A DNA stretch of 64,000 nt, from positions 2,916,501 to 2,980,500 of the forward strand of contig NZ_CP112998.1 of NCBI RefSeq assembly GCF_026625565.1, in the 5' to 3' direction. The notes under the pieces were generated by a model that did not search any database, had not been told where the DNA came from, and was given only the letters and a program-made list of their open reading frames with translations. Of this stretch, positions 54,816-64,000 are shown piece by piece. The stretch comes from Dyadobacter pollutisoli (lineage in GTDB: Bacteria > Bacteroidota > Bacteroidia > Cytophagales > Spirosomataceae). Position 1 is the first letter of the stretch. Each line of letters opens with the position of its first letter. The position numbers and the translations under genes were made by a program.

Positions 54816-56165
54816 TTACTTCAAAGCATACGCAAGTCCCAGACGTGACGAAACATTGGATTTGAGGTAGGGACTTCCCATCTCCCAGCCCTTGGTTTTA
54901 CCCACCACAGACAACGAAATTGAAACATTGCCCGCTACCCGGTATCGTCCGTCAATCTGGAAAGAACCGCCCGTAATCTTTTTGTCCTTATAAAAAGAGG
55001 TGGGCTGGTCCCAAAAGTGTAGTACCACGTCAGTTTTCAATCGTTTTGAAAGTTGCCGGTTGTATAACCCCAGATCAAGTCCGTAGCCTTGCGACTTAAA
55101 ATTGCTGAACCGATGCAGCCCAATCAGAAAATCAGTGTTACGGTATTGTACCGGAAGCATGAGCGCCAGATTGTTACCAAAATGCGTCGGTGCATATTGG
55201 AGGAAGAAATTGAATGAAGAATGCTTACCCAGCGGAATGCGGTTGATGAAGAAAATCGCCGGATTCACGAAGTTGAGCAGGGACAATTTCTTTTGATTCA
55301 ACAGGTATTTTTGAGCTTCCTCAGACAGTTCCGAATAACCAATTCTGCGGTTGACCCCTTCCCCATTCGGAAACTTATCCCTGTCGGTGTACGGCTTTTC
55401 GGGACTAAACATATCGTAGGCCCAGGCAGTAAGGTCGGCACCGGCGAAATCACGCTCTTTGGGATCTGGATTTTCGTTTTTCGACACCCATACTTTTACG
55501 GAATCGCTCTGAGAACTGGCAGAAAATTTGAAATAATCCCATACATACCATGCATTGTAAAGTATCAATGCATTTTTGGCTAATGTCCTTTTTTTGTAAA
55601 AATCCTGAACCGATATTTTCCGATTGAGCAATATTTCCGACTGTACGCCAGCAACATAGGAATAAAGCAACTGACTTGGATCTTTGCTTTTGAGAATACT
55701 GAGGTCCTGGTCGCCCACCCCGTAGACCGTCCCGTCCCACCGATGTGGAAACCAGTTTCCATTTTTGGAATCGATGTCGTTGACACCTAGTACCGCTCTG
55801 TGAAACTCTTCGTGCGCCCACACGCCCAACGGAATCGGGAGTTCGCTGCCGTATTTCACAAAACCCAGACTCGCCAGATACTTAAACGCGCCATTCAATA
55901 TCTTCCTGCCCCGGGTATATTCCTTCTTTCTGGGTTTAAAAAGGGCATTACCCAGTTTGTCAATACCCAGGTAACTCAGTTCGTACAAGTCAGCCGAAAA
56001 TTCCAGCGCCTGGTTCATCGATGGGTAGCTATACGGCAAATCCTTATTTTGCGGCAGATCAATAATGGGTACTGAGAGACGAAGCTGATAGCGGGCCGAA
56101 TCCTGAGCGGTTGCATATCCGATGGACAACCAGAAGGCAATAAGTAAAACAATTGAATTTTTCAT
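54816..56165 (-). CDS. HExxH-containing secreted/outer-membrane protein of unknown function
   Basis: 449 residues. Signal peptide, then a helical region (~50-250) with GVWAHEEFHRAVLGVNDID, a zinc-protease-type HExxH (H-E-E-F-H). Helices with VAGVQSEILLNRK and NALILYNAWYVWDYFKFS follow. The C-terminal ~170 residues are beta-rich (FNFFLQYAPTHFGNNLALML, YGLDLGLYNRQL, SSRLGLAYALK), ending like a small barrel. A metallopeptidase joined to a barrel is one reading, but the third zinc ligand is not obvious. No family is recognised. Single gene. Confidence 0.7.
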   Translation of the reverse strand: MKNSIVLLIAFWLSIGYATAQDSARYQLRLSVPIIDLPQNKDLPYSYPSMNQALEFSADLYELSYLGIDKLGNALFKPRKKEYTRGRKILNGAFKYLASLGFVKYGSELPIPLGVWAHEEFHRAVLGVNDIDSKNGNWFPHRWDGTVYGVGDQDLSILKSKDPSQLLYSYVAGVQSEILLNRKISVQDFYKKRTLAKNALILYNAWYVWDYFKFSASSQSDSVKVWVSKNENPDPKERDFAGADLTAWAYDMFSPEKPYTDRDKFPNGEGVNRRIGYSELSEEAQKYLLNQKKLSLLNFVNPAIFFINRIPLGKHSSFNFFLQYAPTHFGNNLALMLPVQYRNTDFLIGLHRFSNFKSQGYGLDLGLYNRQLSKRLKTDVVLHFWDQPTSFYKDKKITGGSFQIDGRYRVAGNVSISLSVVGKTKGWEMGSPYLKSNVSSRLGLAYALK

Positions 56166-56335
56166 GATCGCTAATAAATAATGTAAGAACCTTCATTTGA
56201 AAGTCTGTACAAATGTGATGCAGCGATCATGACCCGGCAAACACGAGCCAGCCAGGTTGTAATATATCTTAGGTTAAACTCAATTTTCGACCTGTGAACT
56301 GTAATCGCTCACAGAAAAAAGCAAAGCCAAAAACA

Positions 56336-56872
56336 TCATCCTTCCATCGCATTTAAAACCAGTCGCAGACGCTCTTCGACGGTCGTGTCGCCCCTGATCT
56401 CAATCACTTTGCAAGGGATTTCCTTCAACCAGCTTTCGTGTATCCTGATATTCCTGCCGGTGAAGGTCACGTCGTCATATTTGGATGCCCACTCCATAAA
56501 TTCCTGAAACAGGCGGTTACGTTCGGGATCCGTGTAAATCGTGTTTCCATACCGTTCCAGTTCTCTTTGTACCAAACGTTGCAGCCTGATTTCTGGCGGT
56601 ACGTACAAGAACACCACCAGATCAAACATGGCTTGCCATTCCGGCCCCCAGCTGATCAGCGAGCCTCCCAGTATCCAGCTTTCCTGACGAGACAGATCTT
56701 CAATGAGCATCTGATTCCGAAGTGCCGGGTTTCGTTTAACTGTATACGGCACCTCCGAGGGCACCCAGAAATAATCGTCTGTATCGAAATACGGTGTCCC
56801 CGCCCGCTCAGCCAACGCATTGCCCAATGTTGTAGAACCGGCACAGGAAGCTCCCATGATATGTATTTTCAT
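56336..56872 (-). CDS. P-loop nucleoside/adenylate-kinase-like protein
   Basis: 178 residues. The N-terminal Walker A is MKIHIMGASCAGSTTLGNAL (GxxxxGST), followed by DTDDYFWVPSEVPY and SWILGGSLISWG. The lid-like region has VVFLYVPPEIRLQRLVQREL. This is the small adenylate-kinase-like family, often annotated as AAA or shikimate-kinase-like; many act on unknown substrates. It starts 4 bp before the stop of the serine-hydrolase remnant and may once have followed an intact gene. Confidence 0.75.
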   Translation of the reverse strand: MKIHIMGASCAGSTTLGNALAERAGTPYFDTDDYFWVPSEVPYTVKRNPALRNQMLIEDLSRQESWILGGSLISWGPEWQAMFDLVVFLYVPPEIRLQRLVQRELERYGNTIYTDPERNRLFQEFMEWASKYDDVTFTGRNIRIHESWLKEIPCKVIEIRGDTTVEERLRLVLNAMEG

Positions 56873-56875
56873 GAC

Positions 56876-57085
56876 TTAAATGTCGGAATAGAAAAGCGAA
56901 ATCAGTTTTCTCCAGCTCACGTAATCGTACAGCTCCCCGTTCATCAGAATGATCAGTCCTTTTTTTCGAAAAGGGTCATATAACATGTATGTAGACACGC
57001 CCGGTCCGCTACCGTTGTGGCTGTACATGATCGTTTCCGTATTGAAAATGTACATAAACCAGGTATGAAAGCCCAACCTTTGCAT
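56876..57085 (-). pseudogene. C-terminal remnant of a serine hydrolase (beta-lactamase-type)
   Basis: About 60 in-frame codons. The part MYSHNGSGPGVSTYMLYDPF and KKGLIILMNGE is the end of class-C-beta-lactamase/PBP-like serine hydrolases, where HNGSGPG holds the third active-site motif. The catalytic SxxK and YxN parts are absent, and the sequence before WFMYIFNTETI is not coding in any frame. A deletion relic lying 4 bp before the P-loop gene. Confidence 0.7.
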
Positions 57086-57276
57086 TACTTTTCATCAAAC
57101 TAAAAAGAGGTTCTCTCGCAAAATAACACCTGATAACCACTTGAACCAACATTACGGAACTATTGGCTAAACTTAACCGTCTGGTAATGTAGCCCTGAAT
57201 AATTTTGTCCCTGTTAATTAATTTCACTTCGATTCGTTATGCAGGAAACCGGACCAATTTCACACCAGACCTTGCT

Positions 57277-58194
57277 ATGAACTCCCGGCAGAAAAGATTA
57301 GAAGAAAGAAAACTCATTAAGATTTCGATCGCGATCGGTTCGCTACTCACCGCATGGGCTATTGTCGTCGGAATTATGGGTGATTCCAAATCCATTATCT
57401 TCGACGCGCTCTTTTCAATGGTAGGACTTAGCCTTTCGGGTGTTTCTTTGCTGGTCCACAATTTTATCCGCAAACCCGACGACGACAACCTGCCATTCGG
57501 CCGGTCTCAATTTCAGCCTTTCGCGATCACATTACAATCTTCGGTGATTATTTTTCTGTGTTTGTATTCTTTGGCTACCTCCGTAATCGACATTATCAAT
57601 GGCGGAAAAATCGTGGAGCTGGACATTGCCCTGCCCTACCTGATCGCCTCCATCTTTGTGTGCTTCCTGCTATGGTTGTTTTTCAAGAGCAAAGCGGCTC
57701 AATTGGGATCCGAATATGTAAGAATCGAATCGACGGAATGGCAGCTGGATGCACTGCTGAGCGTCGGCGTGTTGGCGGTATTATCCCTCGGATACTTCCT
57801 GAAAAACGGCTCCCTGGCGCATCTGATCCCCTATCTGGATCCATCCATGGTCGTAATTATATCGATCGTATTTTTAAGGATACCGGCTACTACCTTTTGG
57901 AAAAATGTACGCGAGCTCCTCCAATTCGCGCCCGATGATGAAGTTGAAGACAACATTCATGAAGTCTCGGAACAGATAGCAGAGCAATACGATTTTATTG
58001 ATTCAGTAGTACGGGTGGCCAAAACCGGCAGCAGCTATACCATTGAGATTGATTTTTTACTTCCCAAAAATTTGGCGGATATGCAAGTCTCACAACTGGA
58101 TGAGATCCGCCAGCAACTGCACGACCGCATCAAGGGCGACTACGAAATGTGGCTCACCATATCATTCACCACCGAGCGAAAGTGGATGCTTTGA
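57277..58194 (+). CDS. Cation diffusion facilitator family transporter
   Basis: 305 residues from MNSRQKRLEERKLIKISIAI; the frame opens at 57205 but the first 24 codons are unlike the family. Six membrane helices are visible between ~15 and 215, with the subfamily motif SKSIIFDALFSMVGLSLSGV in helix 2 and STEWQLDALLSVGVLAVLSL in helix 5. The C-terminal cytoplasmic alpha/beta domain has DEVEDNIHEVSEQIAEQYDF. Members export divalent metals by proton exchange. The usual paired His/Asp ligands are partly replaced here, so metal specificity is open. Stand-alone gene. Confidence 0.85.
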   Translation: MNSRQKRLEERKLIKISIAIGSLLTAWAIVVGIMGDSKSIIFDALFSMVGLSLSGVSLLVHNFIRKPDDDNLPFGRSQFQPFAITLQSSVIIFLCLYSLATSVIDIINGGKIVELDIALPYLIASIFVCFLLWLFFKSKAAQLGSEYVRIESTEWQLDALLSVGVLAVLSLGYFLKNGSLAHLIPYLDPSMVVIISIVFLRIPATTFWKNVRELLQFAPDDEVEDNIHEVSEQIAEQYDFIDSVVRVAKTGSSYTIEIDFLLPKNLADMQVSQLDEIRQQLHDRIKGDYEMWLTISFTTERKWML

Positions 58195-58195
58195 G

Positions 58196-58209
58196 AAAGC
58201 ACGTGCTTT
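58196..58209 (+). terminator. Possible terminator palindrome AAAGCACGTGCTTT
   Basis: A perfect 14-bp palindrome directly after the transporter stop, followed by ACTTTTTTAATTTTT. The stem is short and has no natural loop, so it is a weak terminator or a protein-binding site. Confidence 0.45.
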
Positions 58210-58243
58210 ACTTTTTTAATTTTTCCCGATTTCTTGTTTTTAT

Positions 58244-58858
58244 TTGTTGATTTTTGTTGAAAAATTGGAACAAAACGAAGCAAATATTGACGACGAGATG
58301 CTTTGGACATCGATGAGAACGGGAAGCACATTCGCGTTCGAGGCTTTGTATCGCCGTTATTTTCAAACTTTGTTCAGCTACGGTAAACGCATTACACCCG
58401 ATGAAGATGCTGTTAATGACGCCATCCAGGACCTTTTTGTCAACATCTGGCGCGGCCGGCAATCATTGAACCAGGCCATTTCGGTGAAATATTACCTTTT
58501 CCGCTCGCTCCGCAGAGAAATTCACAAATCACAAAAACAGGAAACTGTGAATGGCGAAGATTGGGAAACAGTAACCGAAGACCTTCTGCCGACTCAAATC
58601 TCAGCCGAAACCAGTTTCTCGATCAACGAAGAGACCAACATCAGGACAGAGCAACTGAATAGCTGGCTGAGCAACCTGCCTCCCCGGCAAAATGAGGCCC
58701 TCGTGCTTCGGTACTATCATAATCTGGACTATCCGGAAATTGCTGATATGCTCGGCATCAAGGAACAAACCGCCCGGAACCTGGTACAGAAGGCACTTTA
58801 CATTCTTAGAAAGATGGCTATCTATCTCATTTTCATTGCATTTGAAATAAATTATTAG
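58244..58858 (+). CDS. ECF sigma-70 factor (FecI-like)
   Basis: Up to 204 residues; the true start is unsure. The frame opens at a TTG (58244), another TTG at 58265 precedes EQNEANIDDEMLW, and the first ATG (58298) would cut into region 2. Region 2 is FEALYRRYFQTLFSYGKRIT, DAVNDAIQDLFVNIWRGRQS; region 4 is LPPRQNEALVLRYYHNLDYP, EIADMLGIKEQTARNLVQKA. Followed by FecR and an STN-containing SusC, as in Bacteroidota sigma/anti-sigma uptake loci. It should be freed by FecR when the transporter binds ligand. Confidence 0.92.
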   Translation: MLIFVEKLEQNEANIDDEMLWTSMRTGSTFAFEALYRRYFQTLFSYGKRITPDEDAVNDAIQDLFVNIWRGRQSLNQAISVKYYLFRSLRREIHKSQKQETVNGEDWETVTEDLLPTQISAETSFSINEETNIRTEQLNSWLSNLPPRQNEALVLRYYHNLDYPEIADMLGIKEQTARNLVQKALYILRKMAIYLIFIAFEINY

Positions 58859-58956
58859 TTTTTCAAAAAATTTTCATGTTTTAGAAGGTTGAAACTGATT
58901 TCATCCTGCTCTATCTATTTAAAGGGAATAGTTCAATTATTTCCGATAAAGTCAAC

Positions 58957-60051
58957 ATGAAATATTCAAAATACACCACAAGCGAATTTGTTGAGGACCC
59001 CTATTTTCGAAAGTGGGTACAAAACCCCAATGACGCATCCAATGCTTTTTGGGAAAGTTTTCGCGAAAAGCATCCGGGCAAAATTCAGGAGGTTACCAAT
59101 GCGCGAAACTTACTTCTCGCCGTCAAAAACCAGGTTGAGTCTGACTTTTCGAACAAATCGAATGAAGACGCGGTATTTCAGCGCATCAGGGAGCAGGCCG
59201 GATTGGAACAGAAAACACCAGTTCGCCGCCTCGCTTCCTGGCCAGCCTGGGCAGCGGCAGCTTCCGTTATTTTCTTAATGGGCTGGTGGTTTCTAAACAA
59301 GCAATCTGCGTCACAACTTTCTTACGAAACCAACCTGGAACACGCAGAAGTAGCATTGATCGAAAAGGTGAACAATACCGACCAGCCAATGGTCATCACG
59401 CTGGAAGACAGTAGTACCGTTTTTTTGAAACCGGATAGCAAGATCAGCTTCGCTGTTACATTCAATACCTCCGCCAAGCGGGAAGTTTACCTGAGCGGGG
59501 AAGCGTTTTTTGAGGTAACCAAAAACCCGGACAAACCATTCTATGTATACGCTAACGAGCTTGTTACCAGAGTTTTAGGCACAAGCTTCAACGTCAGAGC
59601 ATTTAAGGATGATAAGAATGTGACCGTCAAAGTAAGTACCGGCCGCGTTTCAGTAGCAGTAGCCAAGGCAATCACAGATGCAAAGAATGCTCCATCGTCG
59701 GATGGTGTTCTGCTGCTACCCAATCAGCAAGCGGTTTTGTCGCGGCAAGACATTAAGCTCGTCAAATCGCTGGTCGAAGAGCCGGGTTCGCTCGCTGGCA
59801 AAAATCGCAAACCATTGGATGAGCGTTTCGTTTTCGAGGCTGCGCCGGCAGCTGAGGTTTTTAAAACTTTGGAGGAAGCCTATGGGTTGCACATCGAATT
59901 TGACGACGCATTATTCAACAATTGCCAGTTTACCGCCAATCTCACAGAAGAATCACTATACAATAAGCTCGACATTATTTGCAAAAGTATCGAAGCCACC
60001 TACCAGATCGTTGACGCGAGGATTATTGTCAGCGGGAAGGGGTGCGGTTGA
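58957..60051 (+). CDS. FecR-family anti-sigma factor
   Basis: 364 residues. A cytoplasmic N-terminal segment (~1-90) binds the sigma factor. One membrane helix (AWAAAASVIFLMGWWFLN) follows, then the FecR domain (TLEDSSTVFLKPDSKISFAV, KREVYLSGEAFFEVTKNPDK, FYVYANELVTRVLGTSFNVR) and a DUF4974 end (FVFEAAPAAEVFKTLEEAYG). It carries the signal from the STN domain of the outer-membrane transporter to the FecI-type factor. About 100 bp separate it from the sigma gene. Confidence 0.94.
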   Translation: MKYSKYTTSEFVEDPYFRKWVQNPNDASNAFWESFREKHPGKIQEVTNARNLLLAVKNQVESDFSNKSNEDAVFQRIREQAGLEQKTPVRRLASWPAWAAAASVIFLMGWWFLNKQSASQLSYETNLEHAEVALIEKVNNTDQPMVITLEDSSTVFLKPDSKISFAVTFNTSAKREVYLSGEAFFEVTKNPDKPFYVYANELVTRVLGTSFNVRAFKDDKNVTVKVSTGRVSVAVAKAITDAKNAPSSDGVLLLPNQQAVLSRQDIKLVKSLVEEPGSLAGKNRKPLDERFVFEAAPAAEVFKTLEEAYGLHIEFDDALFNNCQFTANLTEESLYNKLDIICKSIEATYQIVDARIIVSGKGCG

Positions 60052-60248
60052 TGCAAGTCAATGGTCGATCGTCAATAACCAACCCTAAACCCTTAAAAAA
60101 TGATTTGAAAAGAAACAGTACCAAAAAGAGAAGCCGGTAATGCGCTAACACTACCGACCCCGAATGCCCATTCATGTTACCATGACATCGCTTGAGACCG
60201 ATGCGGGCCGTTTTGCCAAATGTGAATTCAATCAAAACAATCAAAATT

Positions 60249-63200
60249 ATGAAAATAATTGACCCTGCCCTGTATTGGGTAGTAAAAATCATGAAGTGGT
60301 CTGTCCTTCAACTCTTTATCGCAGTCACTTTTGCGGGTATCTCCCTGGCCATTGACGTCAATGCGCAGGAGTTGCTCAGCAGGAGGATTTCCGTCCAGGC
60401 TGTAAACCAGAAGATCCAAACCGTGCTGTCCGGTATAGAAAAGAACGCCGGCGTAAGGTTTTCGTACAGCCCCAACCTGATTCAGGCCTCGCGGAAAATC
60501 ACATTGAATTTGTCCAATGAAAAGCTTTCGGTAGTACTCGAAAAACTGCTGGCCCCATACAACCTCCGGTACGAAATCGTCGGCAAACAGATCATTCTGA
60601 AACGCGATATACCTGACCCGCCCGCAAACGAATCGGGCCAAAGTAATTTATTAAACCACACGCAATCCAATGAGATCCAGGTTTCGGGTATTGTTACCGA
60701 CGATACCGGAGCGGGCCTGCCGGGCGTGAGCATTCTGGTCAAAGGCACGCAGAATGGGACTACCTCCGACAACAATGGGAGTTACAAACTCAGCATTTCG
60801 GATCCGAATGCCATGCTCGTTTTCTCTTTCGTTGGTTACCTCAGCCAGGAAATTATGGTCGGAAACCGTACCAGTATCGACGTTTCCATGAAAGCCGACG
60901 ATAAAACCCTGAATGAGGTCGTCGTGGTAGGTTACGGTATGGTCAAAAAACGGGACCTGACCGGCTCCGTCGTTTCAATCGGTTCTGCTGAGTTACAGGA
61001 ACAGCCTGTCAGTTCATTCAACCAGGCCTTGCAGGGACGCGTTTCGGGTGTACAGGTGACCAACTCATCCAATGCACCAGGTGGAGGAATTACGATCCGT
61101 GTGCGGGGCGGCAACTCTATTTCCGCCAGTAATGATCCATTGTACGTGATCGACGGATTTCCGGTAACCAGTCCTGATCCTGCTACCGGAGCGGGCAACT
61201 CCTCGTCATTCCCCAACCCGCTCGCTTCTATCAATCCCAATGATATTGAGTCCATTGAAATATTGAAAGATGCCTCTGCAACAGCCATTTACGGTTCCAG
61301 GGGTGCCAATGGCGTCGTACTCGTCACCACCAAACGAGGCCACGAAGGACGGGTTAGTGTTGATTTTGATGCCTATTACGGTGTGCAGGAAATCACCAAA
61401 ATGCTTGACCTGGCGACAGCAGAGGACCACACCGGCGCGAAAAACGAACAACTCCGAAACCTGAACTTCGCGGAACGCTACGGTAACCCGGCGGGCGCAT
61501 ATCCCAAAAAACCATCAGAATATGGCGTGGGTACCAATTGGCAAAAAGAGATATACCGCACGGCCCCGATCCAGAATTATCAGCTGTCTTTTTCAGGAGG
61601 TACCGATAAAATCAGGTATGTGGTTAGCGGCAATTATTTCAATCAGGACGGTATTGTGATTACCTCGAATTTCAAAAGATATACTTCCCGGATCAACCTG
61701 GACGCGAAAATAAGCAAGCGACTGAAAATTGGCACGAATTTCACCATGACCAGGAGCTACAACAACAGCGTGAATGAAGTAGGCGCCAATGGAGTGGTGG
61801 GTTTAGCCGTCCGTGTGTCTCCGGCGAGCCCGGTTTTTGATGCTAACGGAAACTACCAGTTGCTCAACGTGGGCTCCGGCTCAGGATTTAATTCCGTCGC
61901 TAACCCCGTCGCTGTCGCCAGAACGACTACGAATCTCCTGACTACCGACCGCATTTTGGGAAATATGTTCGGTGATATCACGATAGGCGGAGGCCTTGGC
62001 GCAAGGATCAGCCTGGGTGCGGATGTGCTGAACACCCGTCGGAATATCTTCTACACGCCGCAAACGCTGCTGGGAAATACCGTCAATGGTTACGGTAGCA
62101 ATGGCACTTCCAATAATCTCAACCTCTTGAATGAAAATATCCTTACTTATTCCAAAAAATTCAATGCGCATGCTTTCGACGTTGTCGCCGGTGTGACTTT
62201 CCAAAGCAACCGTGAGGAACGGACTTATGCCGAGGCGCAGGATTTCCCGAGTTATACCTTGGGTGCCAATAACATTGGTCTCGCCAATAAGCCTTTGCCA
62301 GCAAGAGGTGCATTGAATAAATGGGGCCTTAACTCTTATCTGGGGCGCGTCAATTACCGGTTATTGGATCGCTACTTGTTCACATTAACGGGGCGGATCG
62401 ATGGTTCGTCGCGTTTTGGGCTTAATAATAAATATGGATTCTTCCCTTCCGGGGCATTTGCGTGGCGCGTTACCGACGAAAGTTTCATGAAAAATATCAA
62501 GTCGGTCAGTGATCTGAAACTGAGGGTCAGCTACGGGATTACCGGCAACGACGGCATTGGTTTGTATAACTCGCTTTCGCAGTATAACACCTCCCGTACC
62601 GTATTTGGCGACAAGGAAGTACTCGCCAGCCAGGCTTCCCGCATTGCCAATCCGGACCTGCGCTGGGAGAAAACCGCACAGTTTGACATTGGTTTCGACC
62701 TGGGCCTGATCAGCAACCGTATACAGCTTACCGGTGATTATTATATCAAAACCACCACGGACCTTTTACTGGCCGTGGAGTTGCCTTCCACAACCGGCTT
62801 TACAAGCGTTACCCGCAACATTGGCAGCCTGGAAAACAAAGGTTTTGAACTCGGGATCAACACCATTAATGTTGACGGCGCATTCAAATGGAAAACCAAC
62901 GGAAATATTTCTGTCAATAGAAACAAAGTGATCAAACTGAACAATGCAGACCAGTTTCTGTTCGGCAACTCGATCGTCAGAGTGGGAGAATCAGTGGGTT
63001 CATTTTATGGCAATGTTTTTGAAGGAATCTGGCAGAGTACCGACGAAATCAAGGCTGCCGGAAACCTCGCGAGGGCTGGTGACCTGCCCGGGGCCATACA
63101 TTACAAGGATGTAAATGGCGACGGTGTATTCAACGAGGCATCAGATCGCCAGATATTGGGCAAAGGAATGCCACAGTTTATTTTCGGGCTTACCAATAAC

Positions 63201-63656
63201 ATTTCGTACCGGGGCTTTGACTTTTCGGTATTTTTCCAGGGCGTACAGGGCAACACGATACTGAATGCCACGCGTAAATCCATGGAGCAGTCCGACCCGA
63301 GTGACAACCTGCTCAAAACGGTCATCAACGGAGCCTGGCGCGCCGACAGACCATCCAACGCCTTACCGTCGATCAGGCAATGGAGAAGTACGAATACCGA
63401 TTCCTTTTACATTGAGGACGGATCATTCGTTCGCCTGAAAAACATATCACTAGGCTATGCTTTTCAAGTCAAAACCAACTGGCTCAAACGTGCAAGAGTA
63501 TATGTGAGCGCGCAGAACCTGGCAACTTTTACCAAATACAGAGGATACGACCCGGAAGTGAATTCGGATTTCAGCAGCAACATGCAATATGGGCTGGACA
63601 ACTATTCCTACCCTGCCGCAAGAACATTCACAGTTGGGGCTTCACTATCATTCTGA
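60249..63656 (+). CDS. SusC/RagA transporter with N-terminal STN domain
   Basis: 1135 residues from MKIIDPALYWVVKIMKWSVL; the frame is open to 60192 but the signal sequence starts here. Order: signal peptide, STN domain (RISVQAVNQKIQTVLSGIEK, FSYSPNLIQASRKITLNLSN), carboxypeptidase-regulatory domain (VTDDTGAGLPGVSILVKGTQ), SusC signature (LNEVVVVGYGMVKKRDLTGS), plug (ASATAIYGSRGANGVVLVTT) and barrel ending TFTVGASLSF. The STN domain contacts FecR, so ligand uptake and gene induction are coupled. The ligand is unknown. Confidence 0.96.
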   Translation: MKIIDPALYWVVKIMKWSVLQLFIAVTFAGISLAIDVNAQELLSRRISVQAVNQKIQTVLSGIEKNAGVRFSYSPNLIQASRKITLNLSNEKLSVVLEKLLAPYNLRYEIVGKQIILKRDIPDPPANESGQSNLLNHTQSNEIQVSGIVTDDTGAGLPGVSILVKGTQNGTTSDNNGSYKLSISDPNAMLVFSFVGYLSQEIMVGNRTSIDVSMKADDKTLNEVVVVGYGMVKKRDLTGSVVSIGSAELQEQPVSSFNQALQGRVSGVQVTNSSNAPGGGITIRVRGGNSISASNDPLYVIDGFPVTSPDPATGAGNSSSFPNPLASINPNDIESIEILKDASATAIYGSRGANGVVLVTTKRGHEGRVSVDFDAYYGVQEITKMLDLATAEDHTGAKNEQLRNLNFAERYGNPAGAYPKKPSEYGVGTNWQKEIYRTAPIQNYQLSFSGGTDKIRYVVSGNYFNQDGIVITSNFKRYTSRINLDAKISKRLKIGTNFTMTRSYNNSVNEVGANGVVGLAVRVSPASPVFDANGNYQLLNVGSGSGFNSVANPVAVARTTTNLLTTDRILGNMFGDITIGGGLGARISLGADVLNTRRNIFYTPQTLLGNTVNGYGSNGTSNNLNLLNENILTYSKKFNAHAFDVVAGVTFQSNREERTYAEAQDFPSYTLGANNIGLANKPLPARGALNKWGLNSYLGRVNYRLLDRYLFTLTGRIDGSSRFGLNNKYGFFPSGAFAWRVTDESFMKNIKSVSDLKLRVSYGITGNDGIGLYNSLSQYNTSRTVFGDKEVLASQASRIANPDLRWEKTAQFDIGFDLGLISNRIQLTGDYYIKTTTDLLLAVELPSTTGFTSVTRNIGSLENKGFELGINTINVDGAFKWKTNGNISVNRNKVIKLNNADQFLFGNSIVRVGESVGSFYGNVFEGIWQSTDEIKAAGNLARAGDLPGAIHYKDVNGDGVFNEASDRQILGKGMPQFIFGLTNNISYRGFDFSVFFQGVQGNTILNATRKSMEQSDPSDNLLKTVINGAWRADRPSNALPSIRQWRSTNTDSFYIEDGSFVRLKNISLGYAFQVKTNWLKRARVYVSAQNLATFTKYRGYDPEVNSDFSSNMQYGLDNYSYPAARTFTVGASLSF

Positions 63657-63682
63657 CATCAATCCCTTAAATCGACCTGAAA

Positions 63683-64000
63683 ATGAAAATATTAAACATA
63701 TGTATGCTGCTCCTGCTGATGGTTTCGGCATCTTGTGAAAATAACCTGGAAGAAGTACCGCTCAGCTTTTTCGAAGAATCCAATTCATTCAATTCCGCCG
63801 CCGATGCAACGTCCGCGATCAACGCGGTTTATGACCGGCTGAAAGGCGTTTACGGAATGACAATGATCAACCTGGCTGACCTGAATGGGGACGAATGTCA
63901 GGTGCGGGAAGAGAATGGCGGTGGTACAGAGATCCACAAAAACCTGTTCAATAGCGGTACAGGGCTGTTTGACCAGTTTTATACAGCGAGCTACGTTCTG
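63683..64000 (+). CDS. SusD/RagB-family lipoprotein (N-terminal part, cut by window edge)
   Basis: 106 codons are present, starting MKILNICMLLLLMVSASCEN with a lipobox (SASC). FFEESNSFNSAADATSAINA and VYDRLKGVYGMTMINLADLN match the N-terminal helical region of SusD proteins. It begins 26 bp after the SusC stop and is its expected partner. The C-terminal ligand-binding part is outside the window. Confidence 0.92.
   Translation, partial: MKILNICMLLLLMVSASCENNLEEVPLSFFEESNSFNSAADATSAINAVYDRLKGVYGMTMINLADLNGDECQVREENGGGTEIHKNLFNSGTGLFDQFYTASYVL

Overview
The window looks like a chromosomal segment of a Bacteroidota bacterium, most likely order Cytophagales and Dyadobacter-like. The evidence is two SusC/SusD-type outer-membrane uptake loci, a FecI/FecR/STN-TonB relay, hybrid two-component kinases with Reg_prop/Y_Y_Y sensors, a type IX secretion (T9SS) C-terminal sorting domain, start sites without clear Shine-Dalgarno sequences, and several TAnnTTTG -7 promoter boxes. 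The genus is an inference from gene style, not a measurement.

Left end (1-5.6 kb, minus strand): a probable four-gene unit with a LytTR response regulator, a hybrid histidine kinase, an MprF-like lysyl-phosphatidylglycerol synthase/flippase and a VirJ/AcvB-type hydrolase cut by the window edge. It looks like a membrane-charge remodelling module with its own sensor. 5.7-9.9 kb holds small stand-alone genes (PepSY-like secreted protein, VOC protein, lipoprotein), a sigma54 activator and an NRDE protein that overlaps an ATP-grasp gene. 10.9-15.4 kb holds a MazEF-like toxin-antitoxin pair and a large hybrid sensor kinase. 15.8-17.9 kb holds DinB-like, bestrophin-like and small secreted proteins.

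18-25.7 kb is a sugar-related locus. A fused ThuA/sugar dehydrogenase/cytochrome c protein and a GH106-like glycosidase form an operon, divergent from a NUDIX-fold regulator whose Nudix box is degenerate. A perfect 13-bp-arm palindrome sits in the shared promoter region. 25.8-28 kb contains a decayed STN/beta-barrel gene, a Crp-like regulator and an orphan gene. 28-35.5 kb is a polymorphic-toxin locus: a T9SS cargo protein, an RHS protein with a type-44-like toxin tip, and a small membrane protein overlapping its end as candidate immunity.

37.3-42.5 kb is the most unusual part. A compact five-gene operon encodes two related secreted subunits, a PapD-like two-domain chaperone candidate, a 902-residue outer-membrane barrel with Ig-like domains at both ends (usher-like) and a third subunit. 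It resembles a chaperone-usher fibre system in a phylum where such systems are not usually described. 42.7-53.6 kb has an SMR transporter pseudogene, a DUF3823/SusD/SusC uptake locus and its neighbouring hybrid sensor. 53.8-58.2 kb holds a divergent proline-dehydrogenase-like gene, an HExxH protein, a P-loop kinase, a serine-hydrolase remnant and a cation transporter. 58.2-64 kb is a FecI-type sigma factor, FecR anti-sigma, STN-containing SusC and the start of SusD: a second uptake locus using trans-envelope signalling.
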